From contig CAJOHE010000007.1 in the NCBI GenBank assembly GCA_905234495.1, positions 77,146 through 141,145 on the forward strand: DNA of 64,000 bases, written 5' to 3'. The notes under the pieces are model-generated. The model searched no databases, was not told the DNA's origin, and was given only the letters and a program-made list of their open reading frames with translations. The translations under genes and the position numbers were made by a program. Below are positions 36,423 to 45,175 of the stretch, piece after piece (within the stretch, counting starts at the first letter, position 1; every line of letters begins with the position of its first letter). Source of the stretch: an uncultured Eubacterium sp. GTDB lineage: Bacteria; Bacillota; Clostridia; Oscillospirales; Acutalibacteraceae.

Positions 36423-36658
36423 ATGTTAAAAGCGTCAAAACTGTGTCCGAAAACCTTGCTATTTCGTGATTTTCAAGAATAAAGCGTTATTCACGGAAAA
36501 ACATCGATAAAAAAGCGTCAAAAGCAAAAGACCCGAAAGTCTTGAAACAGTCGGCATTGCCGGCTGATGTGAGACGAGCACGGCGCATAAAAGCGCCGGC
36601 TCTTTCTCCTGCTTTATTTTCGAAACTCCCAAATGCGCTGAAATATGCCGAATCCGTA
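36423..36658. other. candidate origin of transfer (oriT)
   Basis: This 236-bp gene-free stretch lies directly upstream of the RHH and relaxase genes, the usual place for oriT. It contains a 13-bp direct repeat AAAAGCGTCAAAA at 36428 and 36511, a CGTGA/TCACG inverted repeat (36465-36469 with 36491-36495), and three small hairpins in series: 36528-36543, 36552-36562 and 36581-36598 (CGGCGC/GCGCCG). The nick site cannot be picked by eye. It may also hold the promoter for the relaxase operon. Confidence 0.5.
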
Positions 36659-37318
36659 TTACATCTGCTGCGTGTCCATATCGCTGTTCGTCCTGACTTC
36701 TAACTCTGTAAGCTCGGCATTGAACTTTTTAATATACTGTTCAAGATGCTCAATGTCATCCATATAGTATTTGTTATCGTCATTCAGCAGAGCGCTTGAG
36801 GCACGGTAGAAGTATTCAATTTCAAAACTGCGCCAGTCGGGATTGTCATGGGTTTTAATATCAATTATACCTTCACCGATATCGAACTTTGCTACCACGC
36901 CGATTCTATCGTCCTTGCCGCAGGCTGCACTCATAATATCAAATGCAGGTTCGTTAATAACATCTGTATCACCGAAATAGTTTTTGAGCGACATCATATC
37001 GTATCTTTCCATATCGGTATACATATATTCAGCAAAGATTTTTGCGACATCAACAAACGATTTGCTTTCAAACGAAGTGATATATACTTCATCGTCATCG
37101 TCCTTGAGCATAATTAAAGCAAATCTGTTCTTGGAATTATCACGAGATTCCATTTCCTGATCTGCTTTGATTTTATATGCAAGTTCCGGCGGGACTACCT
37201 CGTCATAGAGATTGTCAAGCTCATATTCAATGAACCCTTCAAGCGTTCCCTCATAGTTTTTGGCAAGCGCTTCCAGTTTACGAGCGTCATAATTAATAAT
37301 GATATTATCTGTTCTCAT
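36659..37318 (-). CDS. ICE accessory protein with DUF6103-like N terminus
   Basis: The 219-residue acidic protein begins with a segment (IIINYDARKLEALAKNYEG, then ELDNLYDEVVPPELAYKI) that clearly parallels the whole of the 83-residue protein encoded next to it, so the two share a domain. The remaining 160 residues are an alpha/beta region with no known motif, ending SDMDTQQM. The genes overlap by four bases (ATGA). It is the last gene before the candidate oriT. The function is unknown; an early-transfer accessory role is only suggested by position. Confidence 0.65.
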   Translation of the reverse strand: MRTDNIIINYDARKLEALAKNYEGTLEGFIEYELDNLYDEVVPPELAYKIKADQEMESRDNSKNRFALIMLKDDDDEVYITSFESKSFVDVAKIFAEYMYTDMERYDMMSLKNYFGDTDVINEPAFDIMSAACGKDDRIGVVAKFDIGEGIIDIKTHDNPDWRSFEIEYFYRASSALLNDDNKYYMDDIEHLEQYIKKFNAELTELEVRTNSDMDTQQM

Positions 37319-37566
37319 GAGTTCTCCTTCGTCTGACCTTTGATAGTGGACTTCGCCTTTGCTATAGACTTTGCACTGTCACCGTCTTCCTGCATTGCAA
37401 AGAATTCTTTAACCTGAGCGGGAACAAGTTTCGAGTATAGATTATCAACAGCCTTTGCGAGCTCATCGTCCAATGAAATGTTTTTCTTTTTCAAATATGG
37501 TTTGAGTGTGTTCAGTTTGGTTTCATCAACCTGAACCGTTATATTAGCTTTTTTCAATTCATACAC
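37315..37566 (-). CDS. DUF6103-family small protein
   Basis: The 83-residue protein matches the small DUF6103 type found in clostridial ICEs: ITVQVDETKLNTLKPYL, a middle helix and AVDNLYSKLVPAQVKEFF. The pattern resembles a ribbon strand followed by two helices, which would fit a DNA-binding or dimerising module, though this is inference. It overlaps its downstream paralogue by four bases, and its start lies one base from the stop of the preceding gene. Confidence 0.65.
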   Translation of the reverse strand: MYELKKANITVQVDETKLNTLKPYLKKKNISLDDELAKAVDNLYSKLVPAQVKEFFAMQEDGDSAKSIAKAKSTIKGQTKENS

Positions 37567-37567
37567 C

Positions 37568-38188
37568 TCACATTGTCATTCCTATTTCTTCATCGTCTTC
37601 TTCAAACACATCAGAGGTTTCATCGTCATTAGGAAGTTCAGTGCCATTTGTTTCCTGCATCTTTATTTCCCGTTCAAGAATATATTGCGGGATGGGCTTG
37701 TGTGATTTTATAAGCACCTTTGATTCGTCATAATCTAAAGCAGGAAGAATTCTCTGCTTTAGAACATTGAACAGCGTTTCCGTGTCAAACTTGGATTCAA
37801 CAAATAATTCGTCATCCACTTTAATCGGTGCATCCATTTGCTCCGGGGTATCCGATACGATAATTCTGTCACGTCCGTAAACCTTATTTCGCATACCCAT
37901 AAGCGTATCATGGTTTTGAGGATTTGAATTGCAGTCTTTAAGAATAGTTTCAAAAGCATTTTTCCACTTCTTCACCTGTATGGATTTCCCGTTCGGCAAA
38001 GTGATTTCTAAGGGCTTTCTTCCCTTGAAATATGCTGATATGGTGGTTAATCGTTTTTGAGTTTCTTCTTCCTTGTTTTCCGAATCCTGATATTCAAAAG
38101 CGAGTTGAAGCAAACTCACATATTCATCAGCCTGACGATGCATGAGTTCGCTGATTTCGCTAATCAGTTTTTGAATGTCTTTTGTCAT
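37568..38188 (-). CDS. ICE accessory protein, unknown
   Basis: The 206-residue protein has a coiled N-terminal helix region (about 1-50), then a basic beta segment LEITLPNGKSIQVKKWK, a middle part KVYGRDRIIVSDTPE, and a strongly acidic end FEEDDEEIGMTM. No family was recognised. The start overlaps the stop of the upstream pentapeptide protein (ATGA). Small secondary ORFs in other frames here are shadows. Confidence 0.6.
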   Translation of the reverse strand: MTKDIQKLISEISELMHRQADEYVSLLQLAFEYQDSENKEEETQKRLTTISAYFKGRKPLEITLPNGKSIQVKKWKNAFETILKDCNSNPQNHDTLMGMRNKVYGRDRIIVSDTPEQMDAPIKVDDELFVESKFDTETLFNVLKQRILPALDYDESKVLIKSHKPIPQYILEREIKMQETNGTELPNDDETSDVFEEDDEEIGMTM

Positions 38189-39288
38189 TGTTCAATTACT
38201 CCCTCGTTTGATGTGTTCCATTCTTCCTCGTTGTCGGTAGCACCTTCCATACTCGGAAGGCTGTGCGGAAAGGTGCTGTCTTCGTTACTGATTGAAATAT
38301 TCTTAACCAAGCAAGAGTCAAAGGATGCGCGAATAAACTCGCAGTCACTGAACCTTGAACCTTTCATATTTGCGTGAGTGAAGAATGAGTTTTGAAATTT
38401 GCACTTTTCAAAGGAACAGTTGATAAACTCCGTTTCTTCAGCAGTGAGTCCGGTAAAATCGCAGTTAATAAACTTCGCGTCTTTTGCCTTTGCCGAAACT
38501 AATTCGGCGTTTCTGAAATTACAGTTTTGCATAACCACATTACCAAGTTCAGCACCTATAAGGTTCTTGCCGTCAAAATCTATATTGAAATACTTGCAGT
38601 CGGTGAGATCAGCCTTTTCTCCTTCATCGCCGCTGTATATCCAAAGAACATGTTTGGCACACATTATTTCGACTTCATCGCTGCACGCTTCGTCAAAGTA
38701 ATGCTCGTCGTCATATTTGTTTGTGGAGTTCAAATATTCTTCCTTGGGATAAAGCATCATTTCTCCGCCTGCTTCGTCAACGAATGCAAATTCATCCCTG
38801 CCGAAGAGCATTTCCTTTATGAGATCCAAATCGAACGGTGGATGACCGAGTTCTTCGTTTATGTCTGATAAATAGAATGAATAGCAGCCGTCTTCACAAT
38901 TAGTAATTGCTTTCTTAACGATATCGTCGACTTCTTCTGTAATTGCCTTTGCATATTCACATACCATTTTTGGCAATTCGAGAAACGGCGATTTAACCGC
39001 CTGACGCGCATTTGGAAAGTATGCAGAGTATCTTGCGTAGACTGTGCCTTGCGTATCAATAATGATTCCGTCATTTCCGTCCTTATCAAGCAGAACAATA
39101 CAATGATATCCGACGGTTTCTTTTTCCTTCATATATTCTGCATAGTCGGCAATGAAATCGTGCTCACCGAGCAGATGAGATTTAAAGTATTCAAATTCGT
39201 TGTGAGGTGCCTCAATTATGTTGTCCACCTCATATTCGTGTGGCTCAAATGAAGTTTCCTTGCATCTTAGAGTCGCGTTAATTCTCAC
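38185..39288 (-). CDS. pentapeptide-repeat-containing ICE protein
   Basis: The 367-residue protein has two parts. The N-terminal half (CIVLLDKDGNDGIIIDTQGT then YARYSAYFPNARQA) resembles a domain common in gut Firmicutes mobile elements (DUF6329-like, tentative). The C-terminal part (about 225-330) is a run of about 20 pentapeptide-type units such as CNFRNAELVSAKAKDAKFIN and CSFEKCKFQNSFF, which should form a right-handed square beta-helix. Pentapeptide proteins can mimic DNA or bind gyrase. The end is NEGVIEQ after an acidic stretch. The start is a GTG at 39288 with GGAGG nine bases upstream, overlapping the previous stop. Confidence 0.72.
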   Translation of the reverse strand: MRINATLRCKETSFEPHEYEVDNIIEAPHNEFEYFKSHLLGEHDFIADYAEYMKEKETVGYHCIVLLDKDGNDGIIIDTQGTVYARYSAYFPNARQAVKSPFLELPKMVCEYAKAITEEVDDIVKKAITNCEDGCYSFYLSDINEELGHPPFDLDLIKEMLFGRDEFAFVDEAGGEMMLYPKEEYLNSTNKYDDEHYFDEACSDEVEIMCAKHVLWIYSGDEGEKADLTDCKYFNIDFDGKNLIGAELGNVVMQNCNFRNAELVSAKAKDAKFINCDFTGLTAEETEFINCSFEKCKFQNSFFTHANMKGSRFSDCEFIRASFDSCLVKNISISNEDSTFPHSLPSMEGATDNEEEWNTSNEGVIEQ

Positions 39289-39476
39289 TGTATAACACCT
39301 CCGTTAATAAGGTCGTAGTCTTCGTCAAACAATATGTCGAATCCTTCTTCTTTTATTTCGTCTTCGGATAAGCCAAGACTATTTGAAAGTATTTCCTTTA
39401 AGTCATCGCCTCTGAAGTGTTCCGAAAACCAATCAAGAGCATTGTCAAGCACTTCGTGTTCTCTTTCTTCTGTCAT
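39285..39476 (-). CDS. small acidic ICE protein
   Basis: The 63-residue acidic protein is mainly helical (EHEVLDNALDWFSEHFRG, then LGLSEDEIKEEGFDILFDED) and ends DLINGGVIQ. Similar short proteins accompany conjugative elements of Clostridia, but no function is known. Its stop overlaps the GTG of the pentapeptide gene, so both are translated together. The gap to the methylase-like gene upstream is 10 bases. Confidence 0.6.
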   Translation of the reverse strand: MTEEREHEVLDNALDWFSEHFRGDDLKEILSNSLGLSEDEIKEEGFDILFDEDYDLINGGVIQ

Positions 39477-39486
39477 AGTTTCTCCT

Positions 39487-40281
39487 TCAGATAAACATCA
39501 GTTGTCCGTATTCATTTTTCTCGTAGGTTATATCGCTTTCTGATAAATTCTCACCGTCAATGAGTAGTCTGTTCTCCCAATTGCCAACCACATACATCGG
39601 TGTAAACCATGTTGACCAAACTCCGTTTGTCAGACTGTTTCCGTGATATATAACGGCAGGAATTCCGTATAGTGACAATTGAAGATACGACATATACACG
39701 CACTTGATATCTATGTCCACTCCGGTTACAAGCAGTTGCTGTTGGGGATTAAGCTTGTTTTTGTGCATAGCCTGAGCAAAGCCCAGCACCATTCCACCAC
39801 TGCCGATACAGGGCTCACACAGCGAGGTAAAACCCTTGTTGTATAACGTTTCACCAACCTTATCGGTTAGTCTTGCATCCGTATCCATTAAGTTTATTTC
39901 TCCCATAAATTCACAGATGTGTGAGGGAGTGAAAAACTGTCCATTGTATTTGTCGTGCAAATTAAGGGCATGGAATACTTCGCCGAGTATGTCTTTATAT
40001 CCAACGGTGGTAATTTTCTCTGTCATTACTTTCATCAGTACTGCAAGGCAGTTTGAAAGTTTATCCATTTCTTCATCGGTATATCCGCTTTTTATTCGTT
40101 GATACTCTTTTTCCCGTTCTTCATAGTGTATAGGATCAACGAAGCTCGAAATGGATATGGCGGATATTGCAAGCCAGTCCTCAAACACTTGATACACCGC
40201 TTTGTTGCTGCTTACTGATTGCAAGGCAGCACATAGTTCTTTGCAGTCGGTTGGCATATATGCGGTTGTTTTCTTTCCCAT
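39487..40281 (-). CDS. N6-adenine methylase-like protein without catalytic motif IV
   Basis: The 264-residue protein matches the SAM-binding half of type I (HsdM-like) N6 methylases: FFTPSHICEFMG, the motif I strand CEPCIGSGGMVLGFAQAM, and VTGVDIDIKCVYMSYLQLSL followed by GIPAVIYHGNSLT. The family should then have an NPPF/NPPY motif IV. Here the region reads NGVWSTWFTPMYVVGNWE and the protein ends soon after. It may bind SAM or DNA without methylating, or act as an anti-restriction decoy. It ends YGQLMFI. Confidence 0.75.
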   Translation of the reverse strand: MGKKTTAYMPTDCKELCAALQSVSSNKAVYQVFEDWLAISAISISSFVDPIHYEEREKEYQRIKSGYTDEEMDKLSNCLAVLMKVMTEKITTVGYKDILGEVFHALNLHDKYNGQFFTPSHICEFMGEINLMDTDARLTDKVGETLYNKGFTSLCEPCIGSGGMVLGFAQAMHKNKLNPQQQLLVTGVDIDIKCVYMSYLQLSLYGIPAVIYHGNSLTNGVWSTWFTPMYVVGNWENRLLIDGENLSESDITYEKNEYGQLMFI

Positions 40282-40376
40282 TGATTATTACCTTTCCGTT
40301 TTTGTAAACAAAGAATGTCACAAAGAGCTTCTGTAATCCAGCCAAATTCTGAATAGTTATCAATTCAGACACACTT

Positions 40377-41096
40377 TCATTGCAATTGAGACATATCTTC
40401 GCTTGGGATATCGTATTTAGCTAAATCTCTCAAATAATCGAGATCAACTATTATCTCTGCTTCGCCCCTTCTGCTAAACAGGGCGAGAATGTTTTTCTTA
40501 TCAATGCTCGCCTCATATACTACCCCGTCCTCGTCAAAACGCTTTGCGAACCATTCCGCTTTGTCAGGATCCAGCGTCCACGACAATTGCAACACTTTGT
40601 TTGGTCTGTCGCTTTTAACGCCACGATAAACATTGACTGTGTCGGGGAGCTCATTATACTGCTGCAATTCATCGGCATCCATCAAGGATTCTTTATCTGC
40701 ATTTTTAAATAGTTTGATGAATTCGCTCGGCTTAAAGTTTGAATCGTTGCTTGGCATTTCTGTCCGTATCCATGCATCTGACAGAAGGGATGAAAAATCT
40801 TTTTGTGATAAATACGGTATTGCGAATTTTACAAACGCAAGCGCATAGGGCTTGTTGATTAAAAAATACAAGCTGTATGGCTTATCGGTTTCATTAATAA
40901 TGTCCGTCATGCCTTTTCGCCATGTATTCAAATCCTCTTCGCTTTCAACAAGATTAAGCATTCTTATCTCGCCGTTTATCACTTGTGCCGTTGTACCGGT
41001 GCTTGTGAATGGATGTGATACGACAATAGGTGAAAACCTTGTTTTCTGTATGTCCAAATACAAAAGGCTCAAAGCGAGTTCTTTGAGCCCTTCCAT
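40377..41096 (-). CDS. possible ADP-ribosyltransferase-fold protein
   Basis: In the C-terminal half of this 239-residue protein, VNVYRGV, LSWTLDPDKAEWFAKRF and GEAEIIVDL follow the R-S-E order of the ADP-ribosyltransferase fold (Arg on the first strand, Ser-x-Thr, then Glu). The N-terminal half is helical and unrecognised. If the fold is right it may modify a recipient or host protein using NAD+, but the catalytic Glu context is not classic. The ATG at 41096 has CAGGAAA upstream. A TTG at 41123 without a site lies inside the preceding gene. The protein ends DMSQLQ. No immunity gene is evident. Confidence 0.45.
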   Translation of the reverse strand: MEGLKELALSLLYLDIQKTRFSPIVVSHPFTSTGTTAQVINGEIRMLNLVESEEDLNTWRKGMTDIINETDKPYSLYFLINKPYALAFVKFAIPYLSQKDFSSLLSDAWIRTEMPSNDSNFKPSEFIKLFKNADKESLMDADELQQYNELPDTVNVYRGVKSDRPNKVLQLSWTLDPDKAEWFAKRFDEDGVVYEASIDKKNILALFSRRGEAEIIVDLDYLRDLAKYDIPSEDMSQLQ

Positions 41097-41115
41097 ATTT
41101 GTTTCCTGCGGAAAT

Positions 41116-41526
41116 CTAATCAAAATAGTCGTGTCCTACAATCTTGTTAAATTCTGCTTTTGTGATGGCAATCTCGGTTCCGATAATCTGGTCGAGGTCA
41201 CTTTTGGTGAAAGCGGCAATTAACCAGTTTGCCATACTGCAAAGCTGACAGCTCACTCTGTCATAAGTGGGCATTTTCGCTTTTTTGATGAGGTCGTCGT
41301 AATTCTTATCGACATAATTAATTAAGCCAGTATATTCTGAATCGTTTTCTTTCCAGTCGTAATCCTCGTCAGAAATAAGGTAGAATTTATCAATACAGTT
41401 CTTTCTGTATTTATCATCTTCGGTATATACTCTGCATACAAATCCGCATTCGGTTTCATTATTTTTACCTTCTCTGCGGATAATATTGCTGTAGTCCTTG
41501 TCAATAATGAATCCTCTGTATTTCAT
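41116..41526 (-). CDS. ICE accessory protein, unknown
   Basis: The 136-residue protein starts with a compact beta segment (MKYRGFIIDKDYSNIIRREG) and has two Cys in SCQLCSMANWLIAAF near the middle, followed by a helical end. No domain family was recognised. An AAGGAGG ribosome binding site precedes the ATG. It follows the NlpC/P60 gene by 18 bases and precedes the ART-like gene in the same direction. Confidence 0.55.
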   Translation of the reverse strand: MKYRGFIIDKDYSNIIRREGKNNETECGFVCRVYTEDDKYRKNCIDKFYLISDEDYDWKENDSEYTGLINYVDKNYDDLIKKAKMPTYDRVSCQLCSMANWLIAAFTKSDLDQIIGTEIAITKAEFNKIVGHDYFD

Positions 41527-41544
41527 TTTCTTTCCCTCCTTATA

Positions 41545-42567
41545 TTATTCTTCAACATAGTTTATATACGGAACCTTGCACCATCCCTGCCAGTGATTGT
41601 ATGACAGTTTGGTTTTGATAACGCCGTCCCAGGTGTTCGCTGCCTGAATCACCCAGCCATTGCCGATATATACGCCGATATGTCCGTCTTGCCAAACTGC
41701 AAGTCCGGGGATTTCGGGCATCGTGCTCATTGGGCCTTTTTCAGTGGCTGCTGCATACATACCGTTTGCCGTGACATCCTTCATTCCGTTGGAGCCGTAT
41801 TCAATCTTACCTGTAGTAGCGTTGTACCATCCGTATCCTTTTATGAGACCGCAACAGTCCGACACTCGCTTCCCCATCCAGTGTGAACGGATATAGTCTT
41901 CCTTGTCGGACACCATTCCGCCGAACACGCTTTCAAGGGATTTGAGTTCGGATTCTGTCAGCACCTGTCCGTGACTTCCGTAAACATATCCCCAGCCGTT
42001 GTCGTAGGCATACTGAGCCCACTGCACGAGTCCGAGATTTGTTTTCTCGGCGGGGATGTCTTTTATGTCAATAACATTGTTCTTGATGGTGCTCATAAGA
42101 TGATCGTAATCGGTTTTATTGATACTGACTCCGAACGTTGATTCAAGAAGAGAAATGAGACCGTCATCATCGGATGCCTGTTCATAGCAGTCCGCATACT
42201 TGGTTATGAAGTCGCTGTCTGACTTTTCAATATCATAGAAAACGCAAAAGTATAGTGCCTGCGCTTTCTTAATTGTAAGAGCGTCAAGATTGCGACTTGC
42301 GAACTCCATGCTGATAGCATTCATGACATCGTCTAAATATTGAAGACTATCCTTCGTTTCAGATGACATATTTGCCTCAATTATCTGCATAGCAGCATCC
42401 GTATCGATTTCTACATCTTTTGCACTTCCGAGAATTGAAGAAAGCACAATTATCGGAAGCATGATTATCATGAGCAAGCCGACTATGATTGCCGCTATAG
42501 CCGTTCTGCCTCTTTTGTCACTTGCTATGACAGTGGCGGTCTTTACGGCAACAACTTCTGCACTCAT
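41545..42567 (-). CDS. NlpC/P60 cell-wall hydrolase (VirB1-like)
   Basis: The 340-residue protein has one N-terminal membrane helix (about 23-46), a helical region (about 55-170) and a C-terminal NlpC/P60-type peptidase. Cys238 lies in VSDCCGLIKGYGW and His296 in DGHIGVYIG. It should cut peptidoglycan peptides so that the mating apparatus can pass the wall, the job of VirB1 in other systems; CD1108-type proteins of C. difficile CTn elements are similar. The SDCCG context is a variant of the usual DCSG. It overlaps the next upstream gene by four bases. Confidence 0.85.
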   Translation of the reverse strand: MSAEVVAVKTATVIASDKRGRTAIAAIIVGLLMIIMLPIIVLSSILGSAKDVEIDTDAAMQIIEANMSSETKDSLQYLDDVMNAISMEFASRNLDALTIKKAQALYFCVFYDIEKSDSDFITKYADCYEQASDDDGLISLLESTFGVSINKTDYDHLMSTIKNNVIDIKDIPAEKTNLGLVQWAQYAYDNGWGYVYGSHGQVLTESELKSLESVFGGMVSDKEDYIRSHWMGKRVSDCCGLIKGYGWYNATTGKIEYGSNGMKDVTANGMYAAATEKGPMSTMPEIPGLAVWQDGHIGVYIGNGWVIQAANTWDGVIKTKLSYNHWQGWCKVPYINYVEE

Positions 42568-43337
42568 AAACTCATCTCCGTTTCTTCAGACTCTGTTTCG
42601 TTTTGAATGCTTTTAAGAAAGAATTCTTTACAGTCAAACCTTGATATCGTAAAACCGGCAGATTGATTTTTGTCAGGGTTGTAATCACAAAAGTCTGCTG
42701 TTTTTGCTGCTTTTGTGCCAACAATCATTTTTTGCGACACGAGACCATTGAAAACCGTTCTGTCATACTCTCGGTCTGTACCATAATACAGGGTTATGGT
42801 ATCACCGATGCGAAGCGGCGTTCCCTGTGTATCGAGGAGTTCGGTTTCATCGCCTAAGAAGCCAACAACTTCGTTATATGATTCATTGTCGGATGTGATA
42901 AAGCAGTTCTCCGTGAGATCAGTTCCATAGATGTTATCTCTTTCGAGAAGCAGTCCGCCGATTCTGCGAATCGTTTCATACTTTTCAGTATTTGACAGAG
43001 AGAAAGTGTTTTGTGAAAGATTATCCTTTAATGTTTCAATCTTGTTTGTCAAATCCATAAATCTTCTCTCTTGGTTGTCATCATTGTAGTTTATCTGAAT
43101 GCCGCTTTCGGTAATAACATCGAGGATTTTTCCCTGTATTTCCTTTGCGATATAGAAATCAATGCAATCATCGGGTCCTGGATATGACAATTCAATTCCG
43201 AGCTTTTTGCAGTATGACTGAAATAATTCATAACAAGCATCTTCGAGCTCGTCAAAGAATCCCAACCCTCTGGCATCAACCAATGGTGCTGAAAGAGCCC
43301 TGACTTCATCGCCAATGCTGTATGATTTCAGGTTCAT
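42564..43337 (-). CDS. ICE protein between virB4 and the wall hydrolase, unknown
   Basis: The 257-residue soluble protein has a helical N-terminal half with acidic patches and a beta-rich C-terminal part (RIGDTITLYYGTDREYDRTV then SQKMIVGTKAA) that resembles a small barrel. It ends ESEETEMSL. No family was recognised. Its start overlaps the virB4 stop by one base, so it is translated with the transfer genes, but it has no membrane helix and does not look like a channel component. Confidence 0.6.
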   Translation of the reverse strand: MNLKSYSIGDEVRALSAPLVDARGLGFFDELEDACYELFQSYCKKLGIELSYPGPDDCIDFYIAKEIQGKILDVITESGIQINYNDDNQERRFMDLTNKIETLKDNLSQNTFSLSNTEKYETIRRIGGLLLERDNIYGTDLTENCFITSDNESYNEVVGFLGDETELLDTQGTPLRIGDTITLYYGTDREYDRTVFNGLVSQKMIVGTKAAKTADFCDYNPDKNQSAGFTISRFDCKEFFLKSIQNETESEETEMSL

Positions 43338-45175
43338 TATCTGCCACCTGCTTTGCCAAACATTTTCTGCTTAAAGTCGGGTGCGATAACCTGAAGGAGA
43401 TATCTCTCATTACCGCACCTGTAAAGACAGGTTCCGCGTTCCGGATACTTAATCAGTTCAAACTCGGAGTCTTCAAGCTGCATGATATCCATATATGTTT
43501 TCGGTTCGATATTACCTGCGTTGAAGAGGAACTGATGTGTCGGAATTGAGAATAACGGTTTCGTGTATTCTCTGATTCCCTCGAGCATAAAATCCTCAAT
43601 ATTCTGCGATGCAAGAATGACTGCGCTTTCCTTTTTACGAACACGCTTGGAGGCATTTCGAATGTACTCGATTGCCGTCATGTTCGTGAGGAATAAATAA
43701 AGCTCGTCAATAGCAGCAACCGTGTTGCCTTTGCCGAGCAGTTCATTTGTCATATATGAAAGCACATTGAAGAGCATTGCATCTTTAAGTCGCTTGTTTG
43801 TATCAAGCAGTCCTTTTACACCAAAGCAGAGGAAGGAATCGTCAACGATGTTTGTGTGTCCGTTGAAGTATTTGCTTTCCGTTCCTACGCACATTGAGTT
43901 AAGACCGAGGCACAGCGACTGCAGGGTTTCTTCCTTGTAGATGTTTTTGATGTTCTTTTGATATCCCTTGTACTCGGTTTCAAGCAGACTGTAAAGGTCC
44001 TCCATAATCGGATAGTCTGTTTCCTTGAGTCTGCTGAAGTCGGTATAGTCAGTAATACCGAAGTTCTTATAGAGCTTTGTCAGTATGATTTCAAGAGTAT
44101 CAAGTTCTTCATCACTGAAATCCTTATATGCTCTGAAGAAGTCTTTGAGATAAGCGATGTGCTGCGATAGCCTTGTTACCTTGCGGAATGCGTTTGGCAT
44201 GCTTTCGTCAACATCTTCATCATCGTCAAAGTCACCGAGGGACTTTGGTTCAAGTGGGTTGATAATATATCTGCCCGACATGAAGTCGATGTAGCAGCCG
44301 CCGAGAGCTCTTGTCAGTTCCTCATACTCTGCTTCAGGATCAAGTGAGATGATTCTCTTTCCCGATTCACGAAGATTTGTGAGAATAAGTTTGAGCAGAA
44401 AAGATTTGCCCTGACCGGAGTTGCCGAGAATAAGGCAATTCGCATTTGTCTTGTCTTCTGCTCTGCGGTCAAAATCAACGAGAATGTTTGTACCGTATTT
44501 ATCTCTGCCGATGAATAACCCCTTCGGGTCCGTTTTACCTGAATAGTTAAAGGGGTAAAGGTTTGCTACCGATGAAGCAGGAAGTACTCGTTCAAACTGT
44601 TCTCTGAACACATTGTATCCTGTAGGGAGAACCGAGAGAAAACCTTCCTTTTGACGAAGTGTGAGTCTGTCAACCGTCATCTTTGAACGGGTAAGTTCCA
44701 TAGTGATTTCCGACTGAAGCTCACGGAGCTTATCCATGTTTTCCGCTTTAAGTTCGAGGTATACGGCGAGATGAAGGAGTGGTTCCTTGTTCTTACGAAG
44801 GTTTGCAATCAACGTTACAACATCCTCAAGATTTCCTTCTGCCGTAATGTTTTCCATAGCATCATCGCTACCGGTGTGGAGTTTGTTTCTCCTTGTGGCA
44901 TTCTGAATAATCTTTCTCTGCTCAAAGGCATCGACTATTCTCGAATAGAGTCTGACCGTAACATTGTTTCTGTCGGCGAGCTGTGAGAATAGGGCGAGTT
45001 CTTCCGTTGTCGGAGGATACTCTTTTATCGCCCATACGCATCTATATGAGTCACCGATGATATAGTGGTCTGATAAGAACTTTATTGTTGAGGGGAGAAT
45101 TCGGTCAAAGAAATCTTTGATTCGGATTTCTTCCTTTTCTTCCTCTGTTAATTCAACTTTCTTTTTCCTTAACAT
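43337..45175 (-). CDS. virB4: VirB4-like conjugation ATPase
   Basis: The 612-residue ATPase powers assembly of the mating channel and its pilus. Walker A is GNSGQGKS (251-258), and Walker B is TVAAIDELYLFL (about 490-501). The N-terminal CagE/TrbE-type domain is present (about 30-215). It matches the VirB4/CD1110 type of Tn1549-like elements. A separate upstream gene (45875-46468) carries what looks like an additional VirB4-N-terminal segment. The start overlaps the sortase stop by seven bases. Confidence 0.93.
   Translation of the reverse strand: MLRKKKVELTEEEKEEIRIKDFFDRILPSTIKFLSDHYIIGDSYRCVWAIKEYPPTTEELALFSQLADRNNVTVRLYSRIVDAFEQRKIIQNATRRNKLHTGSDDAMENITAEGNLEDVVTLIANLRKNKEPLLHLAVYLELKAENMDKLRELQSEITMELTRSKMTVDRLTLRQKEGFLSVLPTGYNVFREQFERVLPASSVANLYPFNYSGKTDPKGLFIGRDKYGTNILVDFDRRAEDKTNANCLILGNSGQGKSFLLKLILTNLRESGKRIISLDPEAEYEELTRALGGCYIDFMSGRYIINPLEPKSLGDFDDDEDVDESMPNAFRKVTRLSQHIAYLKDFFRAYKDFSDEELDTLEIILTKLYKNFGITDYTDFSRLKETDYPIMEDLYSLLETEYKGYQKNIKNIYKEETLQSLCLGLNSMCVGTESKYFNGHTNIVDDSFLCFGVKGLLDTNKRLKDAMLFNVLSYMTNELLGKGNTVAAIDELYLFLTNMTAIEYIRNASKRVRKKESAVILASQNIEDFMLEGIREYTKPLFSIPTHQFLFNAGNIEPKTYMDIMQLEDSEFELIKYPERGTCLYRCGNERYLLQVIAPDFKQKMFGKAGGR

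Noticed and set aside
40181..40372. A 63-codon ORF between the ART-like and methylase-like genes
   Set aside because: It begins with a GTG without a ribosome binding site and overlaps about 100 bases of the methylase start in another frame.
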